Source: CAYMND01 sp964465065
GTDB lineage: Bacteria; Acidobacteriota; Aminicenantia; UBA2199
Direction: 5' to 3'
Assembly (NCBI GenBank): GCA_964465065.1
Contig: CAYXHZ010000002.1
Location: 1 to 64,000, forward strand
Length of the DNA stretch: 64,000 bases
Below are positions 9,129 to 16,990 of this stretch, one piece after another; within the stretch, counting starts at the first letter, position 1, and each line of letters opens with the position of its first letter. The notes below the pieces were generated by a model. It searched no databases, was not told the DNA's origin, and worked only from the letters and a program-made list of their open reading frames with translations. The position numbers and the translations under genes were made by a program.

Positions 9129-9267
9129 GCGGGGTTCTCCTTCTTTCTTTGGGAAATCTTGGCTTGCCTTCCCGTAACTTTGCCCCAGTTTAGTTCAGCT
9201 TAACGGAAAAAGCAATATGTTTTCATGCTGATTATTCAAGGGTTCGCTGCCAGTCCGGAGTCTTTTT

Positions 9268-9501
9268 TCAGGAATCCCCACCGGCCGGCTCATCGCCCAG
9301 AAGCTGGTCGAATTCCTTCTCGAGCGCCTCGAAATCTCCCTGTTGGCGGTTGAGAATATCCATACACGCCCGGGCCGCTTCCAGCGCTTCCCGGGTCTTG
9401 GCGACCAGATCGTCGATGCCGATCTCGTCACGGTTGAGGGATTCAGTGATCTCCTCGAGGCGTCGATAGCTCTCTTCGTACGGTTTCCTGGTTTTAGTCA
9501 C
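9268..9501 (-). CDS. xseB: Exodeoxyribonuclease VII small subunit
   Basis: The product is 77 residues when started at the GTG at 9501, which has AGGAG six bases upstream and gives the usual length for the family. The sequence (YEESYRRLEEITESLN, then a helix with EALEAARACMDIL) matches the two-helix coiled XseB fold. It forms the many-copy small subunit around XseA. The gene overlaps the 3' end of xseA by 8 bp. Longer in-frame starts exist but lie within xseA and lack a ribosome site. Confidence 0.9.
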   Translation of the reverse strand: MTKTRKPYEESYRRLEEITESLNRDEIGIDDLVAKTREALEAARACMDILNRQQGDFEALEKEFDQLLGDEPAGGDS

Positions 9502-11065
9502 TGTCTTCTCCTGATTTGATCCGCGCGTCTCCATCCTGAAAACGTAAAGTGCCCCGACGCTTGCCCAGAAAGGTCTCCCTCCTGCCGATGACCCGGCCGT
9601 CATCGTCGAAAAGCAGAGTGAACCCGCGCCCGAGAATCCGCTGCGGGGAATGGGCGGCGGCGATATCGCCCTGAACCTTCAGTCTCTCTCCGGCCAGAGC
9701 CAAAACGCGCCGGCCGCTGAAAAACAGATTCTTCACGACTGCGCTGACATTTTTCCCCCGCTCACGGATTCGTGCCGTTTGCCGGCCGACATCGGCGTAG
9801 CGGATCTGCTGCATCAACCCGGCCATGGCCTGCTGTATCCTGCGGGTCCCCAGCAGAGGCAGCTGGCCCAGACGGGTCTGCAAACTGCGTCGCTCCCCGT
9901 CTACCTGCCTTCGCCCCAGCACCAGCCAGACATTGACCAGTTTGCGCAGCGATTCCAGCAGATGTTCGTAGCGTCTGGCCAAAAATTTCCCGGCTCCCGA
10001 TGGAGTCGACGGGCTGGGTGTGACATGGGCGCAGATTTCGGCGGCACTGAGGTCTTTCTCATGACCGATGGCGGCCAGAACGGGAATCGGCGACAGGCAG
10101 ATCTCCCGGCAGATGCGGTAATCGTTGAACACGGCCAGTGACTGTTCGCTGCCGCCGCCGCGGGCCAGCACGATCAGCTGGGGCGGGTCGTTCAGGCCCT
10201 GTAAGCGGCGCAGAGCCGAAACGATGCTGGTGACGGCCATACCGCCCTCCATACGCGCATCGCAGAACAGAATATGGTAGCGTTTCTGGTACGGAGCCAT
10301 CGCCGTGCGGATGTCCTGGATGGAAGTGCCCTGGGATGAGCTGATCAGCCCGATCCGATCGATGAGCATCGGCAAAGTCAGCTGACGCTGCCGGTCGGCA
10401 ATACCCTCGCGGCGCAAACGGTCCAGAGTGATTTCCCGCAGATTGCGCAGCTTGCTCTGCGTGTATTCGGCCACAATGTCGCGGACCGTCAGACGGACAT
10501 CGACCGCGTACCGCGAAGACAGCGACAGGGAAACCTGCAGCATGACCGGCAGGTCTTTTTCCAGCCGCTGCGCCACCCCCAGGTCGGCCAGCGCCTTTTC
10601 GATCACGGCCAGACGCTCGCCGGGCACCTCCACCCTGAAAAAGAAAGCCGAATCGTTGCCCTCGTCTCCCAGGTCGAAATAGGCGGCCCAGCGGTACTGT
10701 TTGACCTCGGACACGACGAGCCCACGCACCCAGAGCGTTTCCGGCATGGAACGGCGCAACTGGGATTCGATGCGTTCGCGCAACTGGGCGACACCGATGC
10801 TCCGCTCCGCTTCATCGCCCTGAACCTTTTGCGGCGTACCATCCGCGATCGGCTCCGCTTCGGGAATGCCCGGACAGGTCAGGCGCGTGAGCACTGCCTG
10901 CGCGTCCGCCGCTCTCAACATCCAGCTTTTATCTTCCGGATTCCAGCGGAAACCTTCCCGTTTCAGATCGTCTTTTATGGGATAAGCGTCGAATATATGG
11001 ATGCTATCCGCATCGAATGCGATGCGAACCGCCGTACCGTTGATCTGAGTCTCAATCCACTTCAT
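9494..11065 (-). CDS. xseA: Exodeoxyribonuclease VII large subunit with extra N-terminal domain
   Basis: The 523-residue protein holds the OB-fold nucleic-acid-binding region (about 90-190) and the nuclease domain (about 195-460) with conserved segments such as GLISSSQGTSIQDI, LARGGGSEQSLAVFN and AAIGHEKDLSAAE. It degrades single-stranded DNA with XseB. The first 75 residues are not part of a normal XseA. They contain IFDAYPIKDDLKREGFRWNP followed by DKSWML, which looks like the short domain that pairs a G-F-x-W-x-P turn with a K-x-W strand in other DNA enzymes. xseB follows with an 8-bp overlap. Confidence 0.92.
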   Translation of the reverse strand: MKWIETQINGTAVRIAFDADSIHIFDAYPIKDDLKREGFRWNPEDKSWMLRAADAQAVLTRLTCPGIPEAEPIADGTPQKVQGDEAERSIGVAQLRERIESQLRRSMPETLWVRGLVVSEVKQYRWAAYFDLGDEGNDSAFFFRVEVPGERLAVIEKALADLGVAQRLEKDLPVMLQVSLSLSSRYAVDVRLTVRDIVAEYTQSKLRNLREITLDRLRREGIADRQRQLTLPMLIDRIGLISSSQGTSIQDIRTAMAPYQKRYHILFCDARMEGGMAVTSIVSALRRLQGLNDPPQLIVLARGGGSEQSLAVFNDYRICREICLSPIPVLAAIGHEKDLSAAEICAHVTPSPSTPSGAGKFLARRYEHLLESLRKLVNVWLVLGRRQVDGERRSLQTRLGQLPLLGTRRIQQAMAGLMQQIRYADVGRQTARIRERGKNVSAVVKNLFFSGRRVLALAGERLKVQGDIAAAHSPQRILGRGFTLLFDDDGRVIGRRETFLGKRRGTLRFQDGDARIKSGEDSD

Positions 11066-11127
11066 GTCTGTGCTTTATTGTCGGACAACATGGATAATAC
11101 CGGTTTTGCCAATAAATAACCAGTTTC

Positions 11128-11156
11128 TTGACAAAGCAAAACAATTTCACCATAAT
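11128..11156 (+). promoter_or_regulatory. Sigma-70-type promoter for the TPR gene
   Basis: TTGACA (11128-11133) and CATAAT (11151-11156) are separated by 17 bp. They stand about 40 bp before the start of the secreted TPR gene. Confidence 0.75.
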
Positions 11157-11197
11157 TGGAAACTGAAACCATTAAAAGAGAATGGAGGACAATGGTT

Positions 11198-12205
11198 ATG
11201 AAAAAGACGCTGATCATCTGCCTAACTGCATTGATTTTTTTATCTGCACTCAGCTTGCCTGCAGCCAATAAAAAAGAAATGTGGATGAATGCCATCACCG
11301 AAAAGGATCCGACTGTAAAACTGCAGAAACTGATGGAATACAAAGCCGAGTTCGATGATCCGAAAGATGACAACTACCTTTATCTTTATTCCAATCTGAC
11401 TCTCACTTCCTTCCAACTGAAAAAATTCGCCGAATCCATCGAATTCGGTGAAAAGACTCTGCAGATTCCCAACATCCAGGACAACACCAAGCTCACTGTT
11501 TACCTCATTCTGGCCAACGCCTACAACGTCACCAAACAGGATTATAAAAAAGCGGCCGAATACGCCGACATGGTGGTCAGCACTGCCCAGAGCCTCAAGC
11601 AGATGACCGGCGATAAACCCGACGAAGTGTCCAAAATGGACGCCGGCTACATCGCTCCGGCCCTGCGCATTCAGGCCAGCGCCTTTCTGCAGCTGGGGAA
11701 AACCGATCAGGCCATGCTGCTGAAAGCCTCCGAAAAAGCCATCGCCGCCTACGGTGTCGACAAGGCACAGACCAGTCTGGCCTTCGCCCTGACGGCAGCC
11801 GGTTCGTTGGCTAACAACAAAAAATTCCAGGAAGCCATTTCCATCATCGAATCCATTCACAAGCTGAGAGAAGGGACGGCCCAGGAATACGACAACCTGG
11901 CCAAGATGTACAACGGTCTGGGCAACAAAGACAAGATGATCGAAAATTTTGAAAAGGCCTATGGCATCAAGCCCAACGCCGACACCGCCGAAAAGCTGGG
12001 CCGACTGCTCAACAAACAGAATCCGACCAAAGCCATCGAATACCTGGCCGATGTGTTCGCCTTCACCGACAGCCGCGAATCCGAGGCCTTCAAACTGCTC
12101 GAACACCTCTATTTCAATGTGGTTTACAAAGACAAAACGGCCGAAGACAAGGACGCCGGTTTCAAGGCCCTGCTCGAAACCGCCAAGGGCCGCATCGTCA
12201 AGTGA
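11198..12205 (+). CDS. Exported TPR-repeat protein
   Basis: I choose the ATG at 11198 because GGAGG lies nine bases upstream and it starts a clean signal peptide (MKKTLIICLTALIFL..., cleavage near LPAA). The mature 310 residues are almost wholly helical with repeated 34-residue TPR-like units, such as the ones around LILANAYNVTKQDYKKAAEYA and NLAKMYNGLGNKDKMIENFEKAYGI. TPR proteins bind other proteins, so it is likely a periplasmic adaptor. It is a single-gene unit with its own promoter and a strong terminator. The partner is unknown. Confidence 0.8.
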   Translation: MKKTLIICLTALIFLSALSLPAANKKEMWMNAITEKDPTVKLQKLMEYKAEFDDPKDDNYLYLYSNLTLTSFQLKKFAESIEFGEKTLQIPNIQDNTKLTVYLILANAYNVTKQDYKKAAEYADMVVSTAQSLKQMTGDKPDEVSKMDAGYIAPALRIQASAFLQLGKTDQAMLLKASEKAIAAYGVDKAQTSLAFALTAAGSLANNKKFQEAISIIESIHKLREGTAQEYDNLAKMYNGLGNKDKMIENFEKAYGIKPNADTAEKLGRLLNKQNPTKAIEYLADVFAFTDSRESEAFKLLEHLYFNVVYKDKTAEDKDAGFKALLETAKGRIVK

Positions 12206-12225
12206 TCCGGAAGCGCTGACGCTTT

Positions 12226-12259
12226 CAAAAACCCCGGCCTTGGGCCGGGGTTTTTTTTT
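12226..12259 (+). terminator. Rho-independent terminator of the TPR gene
   Basis: AAAACCCCGGCC and GGCCGGGGTTTT form a near-perfect stem around a TTG loop, followed by a run of nine T. The A-tract on the 5' side means it could also act on the opposite strand. Confidence 0.92.
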
Positions 12260-12284
12260 GCCCATAAATCATCTCCCGTTTCAC

Positions 12285-12314
12285 TGGACAGGATTTGCCA
12301 AAAAAGTGTATTAA
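12285..12314 (+). promoter_or_regulatory. Promoter giving a probably leaderless deaminase mRNA
   Basis: TGGACA (12285-12290), an 18-bp spacer and TATTAA (12309-12314). The -10 box ends 7 nt before the ATG at 12322 and no Shine-Dalgarno is present, so transcription would begin at about the A of the start codon. Confidence 0.55.
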
Positions 12315-12321
12315 TAAAGAC

Positions 12322-12801
12322 ATGATTAGCGAAACACAAATTCAGCATTACATGGACCTGGCCGCCGCCGACGCTCTGGAAGGCATGAAGAACGGCGATG
12401 GCGGACCGTTCGGCGCCCTGATCTGCCGGGGTGAAACCGTCATCTCCCTGGGCCACAACTCGGTTTTTCTGCTCAGCGATCCGACTGCCCACGCCGAGAT
12501 CGTCGCCATCCGCAAGGCCAGCCAGCAGTTGAAGCGCCTGTTTCTGGACGATTGCTGCCTGATCACCACCTGCGAGCCCTGCCCCATGTGCCTGAGCGCC
12601 ATCTTCTGGGCACGCATCCCCCGGGTTTACTACAGCTGCACCCGTCGGGACGCCGCCGAAATCGGTTTCATCGACGATCATATCTATTGCGCACTTCAGA
12701 GCGGCAGCAGCGGCGACATCCGCATGCAACGCATCGCCAGTCCGCAGTGCAGCGCATTGTTCTCCACCTGGCAACAGGCGCAGTACAAAAAGCCCTATTA
12801 A
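12322..12801 (+). CDS. Cytidine/guanine deaminase-type nucleoside deaminase
   Basis: The 159-residue product has the zinc site of the CDA fold: HAE (in THAEIVAI-like context AHAEIVAIR) and PCPMC (TTCEPCPMCLSAI), plus the N-terminal GGPFGALI. The spacing and the region after the second motif (RVYYSCTRRDAAEIGF.DD) fit guanine deaminases rather than TadA, but tRNA adenosine deaminase cannot be excluded. The ATG at 12322 is preferred over 12295 because a -10 box occupies the space between. The AmpG-like gene starts 9 bp after its stop, so they may be cotranscribed. Confidence 0.85.
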   Translation: MISETQIQHYMDLAAADALEGMKNGDGGPFGALICRGETVISLGHNSVFLLSDPTAHAEIVAIRKASQQLKRLFLDDCCLITTCEPCPMCLSAIFWARIPRVYYSCTRRDAAEIGFIDDHIYCALQSGSSGDIRMQRIASPQCSALFSTWQQAQYKKPY

Positions 12802-12810
12802 GCGATCGCC

Positions 12811-14316
12811 ATGTCGGAACGCAGAAAACTTCCCCCCTGGTTATGGTCGTTCACCACCTATTTCACCCAGGGCTTCCCCTATACCATGATCCGCAGCGTG
12901 GCTACGGTTTTTTTCCGCGACCGCAAGGTCAGCCTGGAAGCCATCGGTTTGACACCACTCTTCGGCCTGCCCTGGATTTTCAAATTCCTCTGGGCCCACC
13001 TGGTCGACCTGTACGCCAGCAAGCGGCGCTGGCTGGTCGGCACCCAGATCATGCTGGCCGCCTTGTTCGCACTCGTACCCCTGACCCTGCTGACGCCGTA
13101 CGCGGTTCCGCTGATCGCTGGACTGTTCCTGCTGGGCGCGTTTCTGTCGGCCACCCACGATATCGCCATCGACGGCTATTACATGGAAGCCCTGCCCGAC
13201 GAATACCAGTCCCGCTACGTCGGTTACCGGGTCATGGCCTTCCGCATCGCCTGGATCAGCGGCATGGCCGGAGTGGTCAGCGTCGGCACCCGTTTCAGCT
13301 GGCTGATGGCGTTCACGCTGGCGGCCGTCATCTTCGGCCTGTTCACCCTGTTTCACATCTTCTTTCTCGACGATCCCCAACGCGGCCGGTCCTCGCAGAA
13401 TAAATTCCGGATCTCGCTGCCCGGCATCGCCGTCAGCCTGGCCTTGGCCTTGACCGGTATCGGCCTGTTCCGTTACAGCGAATCGGAGGCCTTCAGAAAA
13501 CTGAAAACGGAACAACTCTGGCTGAGCAAGGTCGGCTTCGCCCACATGGTGACACTGCTGACCCTGCTGGCGATCATCGCCGTCGTGCTCAACATCGGCC
13601 GTATCCGGCGTTACATGCAGCGCAAGCCGGACTCGCGCATGGTCAAAGCCTGGCTGAGTTACGTCGACCGTCCCAAAATCGGCCTGGTTCTGGCGTTCAT
13701 CGCCCTGATGCGTATGGGCGAATGGGCGGTGACCACCATGGCGCCGGCCTTCATCGTCGATATCGGCCTCAAGAAGGAGTACGGCTGGATCAGCGGTTTC
13801 ATCAGCCTGCCGGCCGCCATTCTGGGCGCCCTGCTCGGTGGCTGGCTGATCTCCAGGTACGGCATCAAGCGCACCATCTGGCCGCTGATCCTGACCCAGA
13901 ACCTGACCAACATCATCTACATGCTGCTGGCCTTCGATCTCAAGGAATACATACTCAACGATCAGCTCAAGCTGAGCCTGGGCGGCCTGGTGAAGGTCAT
14001 CGGCGTACACAGCTTCGATCAGTTCGCCTCGGGCCTGGGCAACGCGGTTTTGATGGTGTTTCTGATGAACCTGTGCCGTATCGAGTTCAAGGCAGCGCAT
14101 TACGCCATCGGCTCGGGGCTGATGAACCTCAGCGGCCTGTTCGCCGGCATGTCCAGCGGCTTTATCGCCGCTTCGTACGGCTACGCCTGGCTGTTCGGAA
14201 TCAGCTTCCTCTATTCGGTACCGTCCATGATCGTTCTGTTCTGGACACCGGTGACCCGGGAAGAGCTGGAAGGAATCACCGCGATTCCCTGCGAAGCGCC
14301 TCGACAGCGCTCATGA
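12811..14316 (+). CDS. AmpG-like (PAT family) MFS permease
   Basis: The 501-residue protein has about 12 hydrophobic segments and the AmpG/PAT family hallmarks: YFTQGFPYTMI near the N-terminus and SATHDIAIDGYYME after the third or fourth helix. AmpG imports anhydro-muropeptides for cell-wall recycling; other PAT members carry acetyl-CoA or sugars. The product is close to AmpG length. Its 3' end overlaps that of a convergent M19 dipeptidase by 41 bp, and a peptidase acting on imported or released peptides fits the muropeptide idea without proving it. Confidence 0.8.
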   Translation: MSERRKLPPWLWSFTTYFTQGFPYTMIRSVATVFFRDRKVSLEAIGLTPLFGLPWIFKFLWAHLVDLYASKRRWLVGTQIMLAALFALVPLTLLTPYAVPLIAGLFLLGAFLSATHDIAIDGYYMEALPDEYQSRYVGYRVMAFRIAWISGMAGVVSVGTRFSWLMAFTLAAVIFGLFTLFHIFFLDDPQRGRSSQNKFRISLPGIAVSLALALTGIGLFRYSESEAFRKLKTEQLWLSKVGFAHMVTLLTLLAIIAVVLNIGRIRRYMQRKPDSRMVKAWLSYVDRPKIGLVLAFIALMRMGEWAVTTMAPAFIVDIGLKKEYGWISGFISLPAAILGALLGGWLISRYGIKRTIWPLILTQNLTNIIYMLLAFDLKEYILNDQLKLSLGGLVKVIGVHSFDQFASGLGNAVLMVFLMNLCRIEFKAAHYAIGSGLMNLSGLFAGMSSGFIAASYGYAWLFGISFLYSVPSMIVLFWTPVTREELEGITAIPCEAPRQRS

Positions 14317-15496
14317 CCCGCAACAGGTTGCCGCCCCAGATTTTAGCGATATCGCTCTCGCTGTAACCGCGCCGCAACAGTTCCAGGGTGATTTTCGGAA
14401 AATCGGAAACATCACGGCAATCGGCCAGACCGCCACCGCCGTCGAAATCGCTGCCGAAGCCGACGTAATCGACACCGACCAGTTTGACGACATGATCGAC
14501 ATGATCCACCAGGTCGGCAATGCCGGCCAGTTTCACCGGATATTTCCGGTCGAGTTCTTCCCATTCCTGCTCCAGCTTTTCGCGTTCGGCCGCAGGCATT
14601 TTCTCATAGTTGCGGAATTTTTCGCGCATACCTTTTTCGGCAGCCGAGCGGCGCTCGTCACGGGGAATGTCCTTGACGTAATCGCTGAGCAGACAGATCT
14701 GAATGACCCCGCCTTTGGCCGCCAGTTTTTTGAGCAGCTCGTCGCTGAGGTTACGCGGGTTGTCACACAGAGCCCGCACCGAGGAATGCGAGGCGATGAC
14801 CGGAGCTGTGGACAACTCCAGCACATCGCGGATCGTCTGGTCGGAAACATGGGAAATATCGATCATCATGCCCAGACGGTTCATTTCCGCCACCACCTGC
14901 CTGCCGAAGGGGCTGAGGCCGTTGTGCCGGGGCGGTTCCGGGTCGGTGGACGAATCGCAGATCTGATTGTGAAAGGAATGACAGAGCGTGATGTAGCGGG
15001 CGCCGCGACGGTACAGTTCCTCGACCATGCCCAGGTCCTCGCCGATGGGGAAACCGTTCTCGACACCGATGTAGACGGCCCGCCTGCCGCTTTGGGCGAT
15101 GGCCGCCGCTTCGCTGGAAGCTGTGGCCTTGACCGCCAGTTCGGGCAAGCTCGTCACGGCTTTATCCACCAGATCGAAGGTTTGCAGGGCCATCTCCCTG
15201 GCTCTGGCGTAGTTTTCCGTAGTGCCGGGACGCTGGCTGATGAAAACGGCGAAAAAGATGGCGTCCAGTCCGCCGATCTTCATGCGTGGAAAGTCGACCC
15301 GACCGCTGTTGCGCTTGGCGAAGGGGTTGTTTATTCCCAGATTCAGGCCTCTGGCCAGTCGCATCGGGGTATCGACATGGGTGTCGACTGTCCAGACTCG
15401 GTCATGGATTTCGGCGGCCTTCCGTACCAATTCAGGATCGGTGGCGGACAGCAGGACAGTTGAAAGCAGGCAGATCAGGATGGTCAATGTGCGCAT
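14276..15496 (-). CDS. Exported M19 (renal dipeptidase-like) dipeptidase
   Basis: The 406-residue product has a signal peptide (MRTLTILICLLSTVLLSA). The M19 metal ligands are visible: VDTHVD, the bridging Glu in GVENG, the His residues in CHSFHN and DISHVS, and GSDFDG near the C-terminus. M19 enzymes are dinuclear-zinc hydrolases that cleave dipeptides, including some with a D-residue. The ATG is preceded by AAGGAG. It converges on the AmpG-like permease gene. Confidence 0.92.
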   Translation of the reverse strand: MRTLTILICLLSTVLLSATDPELVRKAAEIHDRVWTVDTHVDTPMRLARGLNLGINNPFAKRNSGRVDFPRMKIGGLDAIFFAVFISQRPGTTENYARAREMALQTFDLVDKAVTSLPELAVKATASSEAAAIAQSGRRAVYIGVENGFPIGEDLGMVEELYRRGARYITLCHSFHNQICDSSTDPEPPRHNGLSPFGRQVVAEMNRLGMMIDISHVSDQTIRDVLELSTAPVIASHSSVRALCDNPRNLSDELLKKLAAKGGVIQICLLSDYVKDIPRDERRSAAEKGMREKFRNYEKMPAAEREKLEQEWEELDRKYPVKLAGIADLVDHVDHVVKLVGVDYVGFGSDFDGGGGLADCRDVSDFPKITLELLRRGYSESDIAKIWGGNLLRVMSAVEALRRESR

Positions 15497-15597
15497 GGGT
15501 CTCCTTGTTCGATCATGCCTGTTATACTGTGCAAATCTGTCAAAAGTTTATACAGAAATACGAAACAGGGGGCGAATGGATGAAAAACGGTGCCGTC

Positions 15598-15626
15598 TTG
15601 CCTGTCCGTCATTTCTTTGCTACCAT
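15598..15626 (+). promoter_or_regulatory. Possible promoter for the molybdopterin-fold gene
   Basis: TTGCCT (15598-15603), 17 bp, then TACCAT (15621-15626) with a TG two bases upstream (extended -10). It lies 28 bp before the start codon. Confidence 0.45.
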
Positions 15627-15653
15627 CTGTTTTCCTTGAGGAGGTCCCAAAGC

Positions 15654-16766
15654 ATGAACATCAAGAAGAAGGGCGTAACCCTGCTCAGCGGCATCGTCAT
15701 CGGAGCGGGAGGATTGATCCTGCTCAGTAAAATCAACCATAACGGCCACCCGCTGATCGACGGCTTCAGTTCGGCCACCCCTGTCGCCGTGCACCAGAAA
15801 GTGCCGGCCGACTGCCGCCTGCTGGTCAGCGGACAGGTCGTTCAGAATTGGGACATGAGAGCCAAGGATTTCGAGGCTCTGGCCCGGACCCGCTTGCGCT
15901 GCATCGAAAGCGACGTTACGGGCAGGATCGACGGCGCCTACATCTATCAGGGCATCCCCGTTCTGCACATCCTGGAAGGCGTAGCCCCCACCATCAAACC
16001 GGAAGACATCTTCGACCGACCGCTGGACATGGTGGTCAGCGCCCGCAACGATCAGGGACGGTCCAGCTGGTTCAGTTACGGCGAACTGACCATGTGCGAC
16101 GACAGCGACCCGGTTCTGCTGGCGTTTTCCCGCCAGGAACTTCTGCCCAGCAAGAATCCAGAAAAATACACCAAAAACACCTGGCATGGTCCGCATTCCG
16201 GCCTGCGTCTGATAGCCGCCCGGGACTGGGACAACAGCCGCTACCTGGATGCCGTCAATGAAATTCGGCTCAGGCGGCCGGACTGGCCGACTCCGCCCGG
16301 TACCCCGACCATGAAGGTGCCCGGCAAAGGGACCGCCATTCCGGATCAGGTGATCGTCGCCAATGCCGACCAGGTTGTCTGGCAGGGCCGCCCCGACAGT
16401 CTGGATTTAACCGTACAGAAAGTGGACAACTGGCGGCGCATCGGCCATGGTCAAGGCCTCAAATCCAAAACCCCGGAACAGCTGGCGGGCTATCTGTTCA
16501 GCGATTTCATGAAAAAACTATGCCCGGACATGAACCGCGACGACGCCGTGCTGGTCGTGGCCATCGACGGCTACCGTTCTCTGTTCAGCGGCCGTGAAAT
16601 CCTGGAGCACGTCCAGGGTCGCAAGCTGCTGATCCAGGAGGCCAGCGCCGACAAACAGGGCTGGACCGTGCAGGCCGGCGGCGATTTCTTCGTCGACCGC
16701 TGCGTCTGGGGTTTGTCGCACATCATCCGTATTCCGGCCGCCGAAATCGGGAAACTGGTGCCCTAG
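15654..16766 (+). CDS. Membrane-anchored protein with sulfite-oxidase/molybdopterin-type fold
   Basis: I start at the ATG at 15654, which has AGGAGGT eight bases upstream. The 370-residue product begins with a transmembrane anchor (about 7-25). Residues 48-175 resemble the oxidoreductase molybdopterin-binding fold (GQVVQNWDMRAKDFEAL, then YIYQGIPVLHILEG), and the second half (about 215-360) may repeat it: LDLTVQKV, then VVAIDGYRSLFSGREIL. I see no clear catalytic cysteine placed as in sulfite oxidase, so it may bind a ligand rather than catalyse. The TonB receptor follows 224 bp later on the same strand. Confidence 0.55.
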   Translation: MNIKKKGVTLLSGIVIGAGGLILLSKINHNGHPLIDGFSSATPVAVHQKVPADCRLLVSGQVVQNWDMRAKDFEALARTRLRCIESDVTGRIDGAYIYQGIPVLHILEGVAPTIKPEDIFDRPLDMVVSARNDQGRSSWFSYGELTMCDDSDPVLLAFSRQELLPSKNPEKYTKNTWHGPHSGLRLIAARDWDNSRYLDAVNEIRLRRPDWPTPPGTPTMKVPGKGTAIPDQVIVANADQVVWQGRPDSLDLTVQKVDNWRRIGHGQGLKSKTPEQLAGYLFSDFMKKLCPDMNRDDAVLVVAIDGYRSLFSGREILEHVQGRKLLIQEASADKQGWTVQAGGDFFVDRCVWGLSHIIRIPAAEIGKLVP

Positions 16767-16835
16767 GCATTGTTTAGCGTCTTTAAGGCCTGCCCGTAAT
16801 AAAAAGCACCAAAACGTCAAGAAATCTCGTTTCAG

Positions 16836-16972
16836 CTCGGCAGGACGGCAGCTTTACATATCGGCCAAGCTGTGATAAATTTCATTGTCTCCGAGTCGTC
16901 GGAGCTACAGTCGATAACGACCAGGCTCTGACGACCGATAGGGCCCCGAGGGAAACCTCCCGACCTGCCGAG
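16836..16972 (+). ncRNA. Candidate structured leader (riboswitch-like) of the TonB receptor gene
   Basis: CTCGGCAGGACGG (16836-16848) pairs with CCGACCTGCCGAG (16960-16972) with one internal A-A mismatch. Inside are a CAGCTT/AAGCTG hairpin (16849-16872), CTCCGA/TCGGAG (16889-16904), GTCG/CGAC (16910-16921), and GAGG-GAAA-CCTC with a GNRA-type loop (16948-16959). The first and last hairpins abut the closing stem. The structure ends 6 nt before AAGGAG of the receptor gene. I could not match it to a known riboswitch. Confidence 0.5.
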
Positions 16973-16990
16973 TTTGCAAAGGAGAACGTC

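Noticed and set aside
12841..14100. 419-residue minus-strand frame inside the AmpG-like gene
   Set aside because: It is a Gln/Asp/Gly-rich shadow of a membrane protein gene with no ribosome site.
16836..16972. Cobalamin riboswitch, suggested by GACCTGCC near the 3' end and a BtuB-like receptor
   Set aside because: The conserved aptamer core (GCCACTG, GGTGAAA-type segments) is absent; only this short piece of the B12 box matches, and it is part of the closing stem.
16836..16972. Small mobile element (MITE) with 13-bp terminal inverted repeats
   Set aside because: No target-site duplication is seen, and the internal hairpins and position right before the ribosome site fit a leader better. A genome-wide copy search could revive this.
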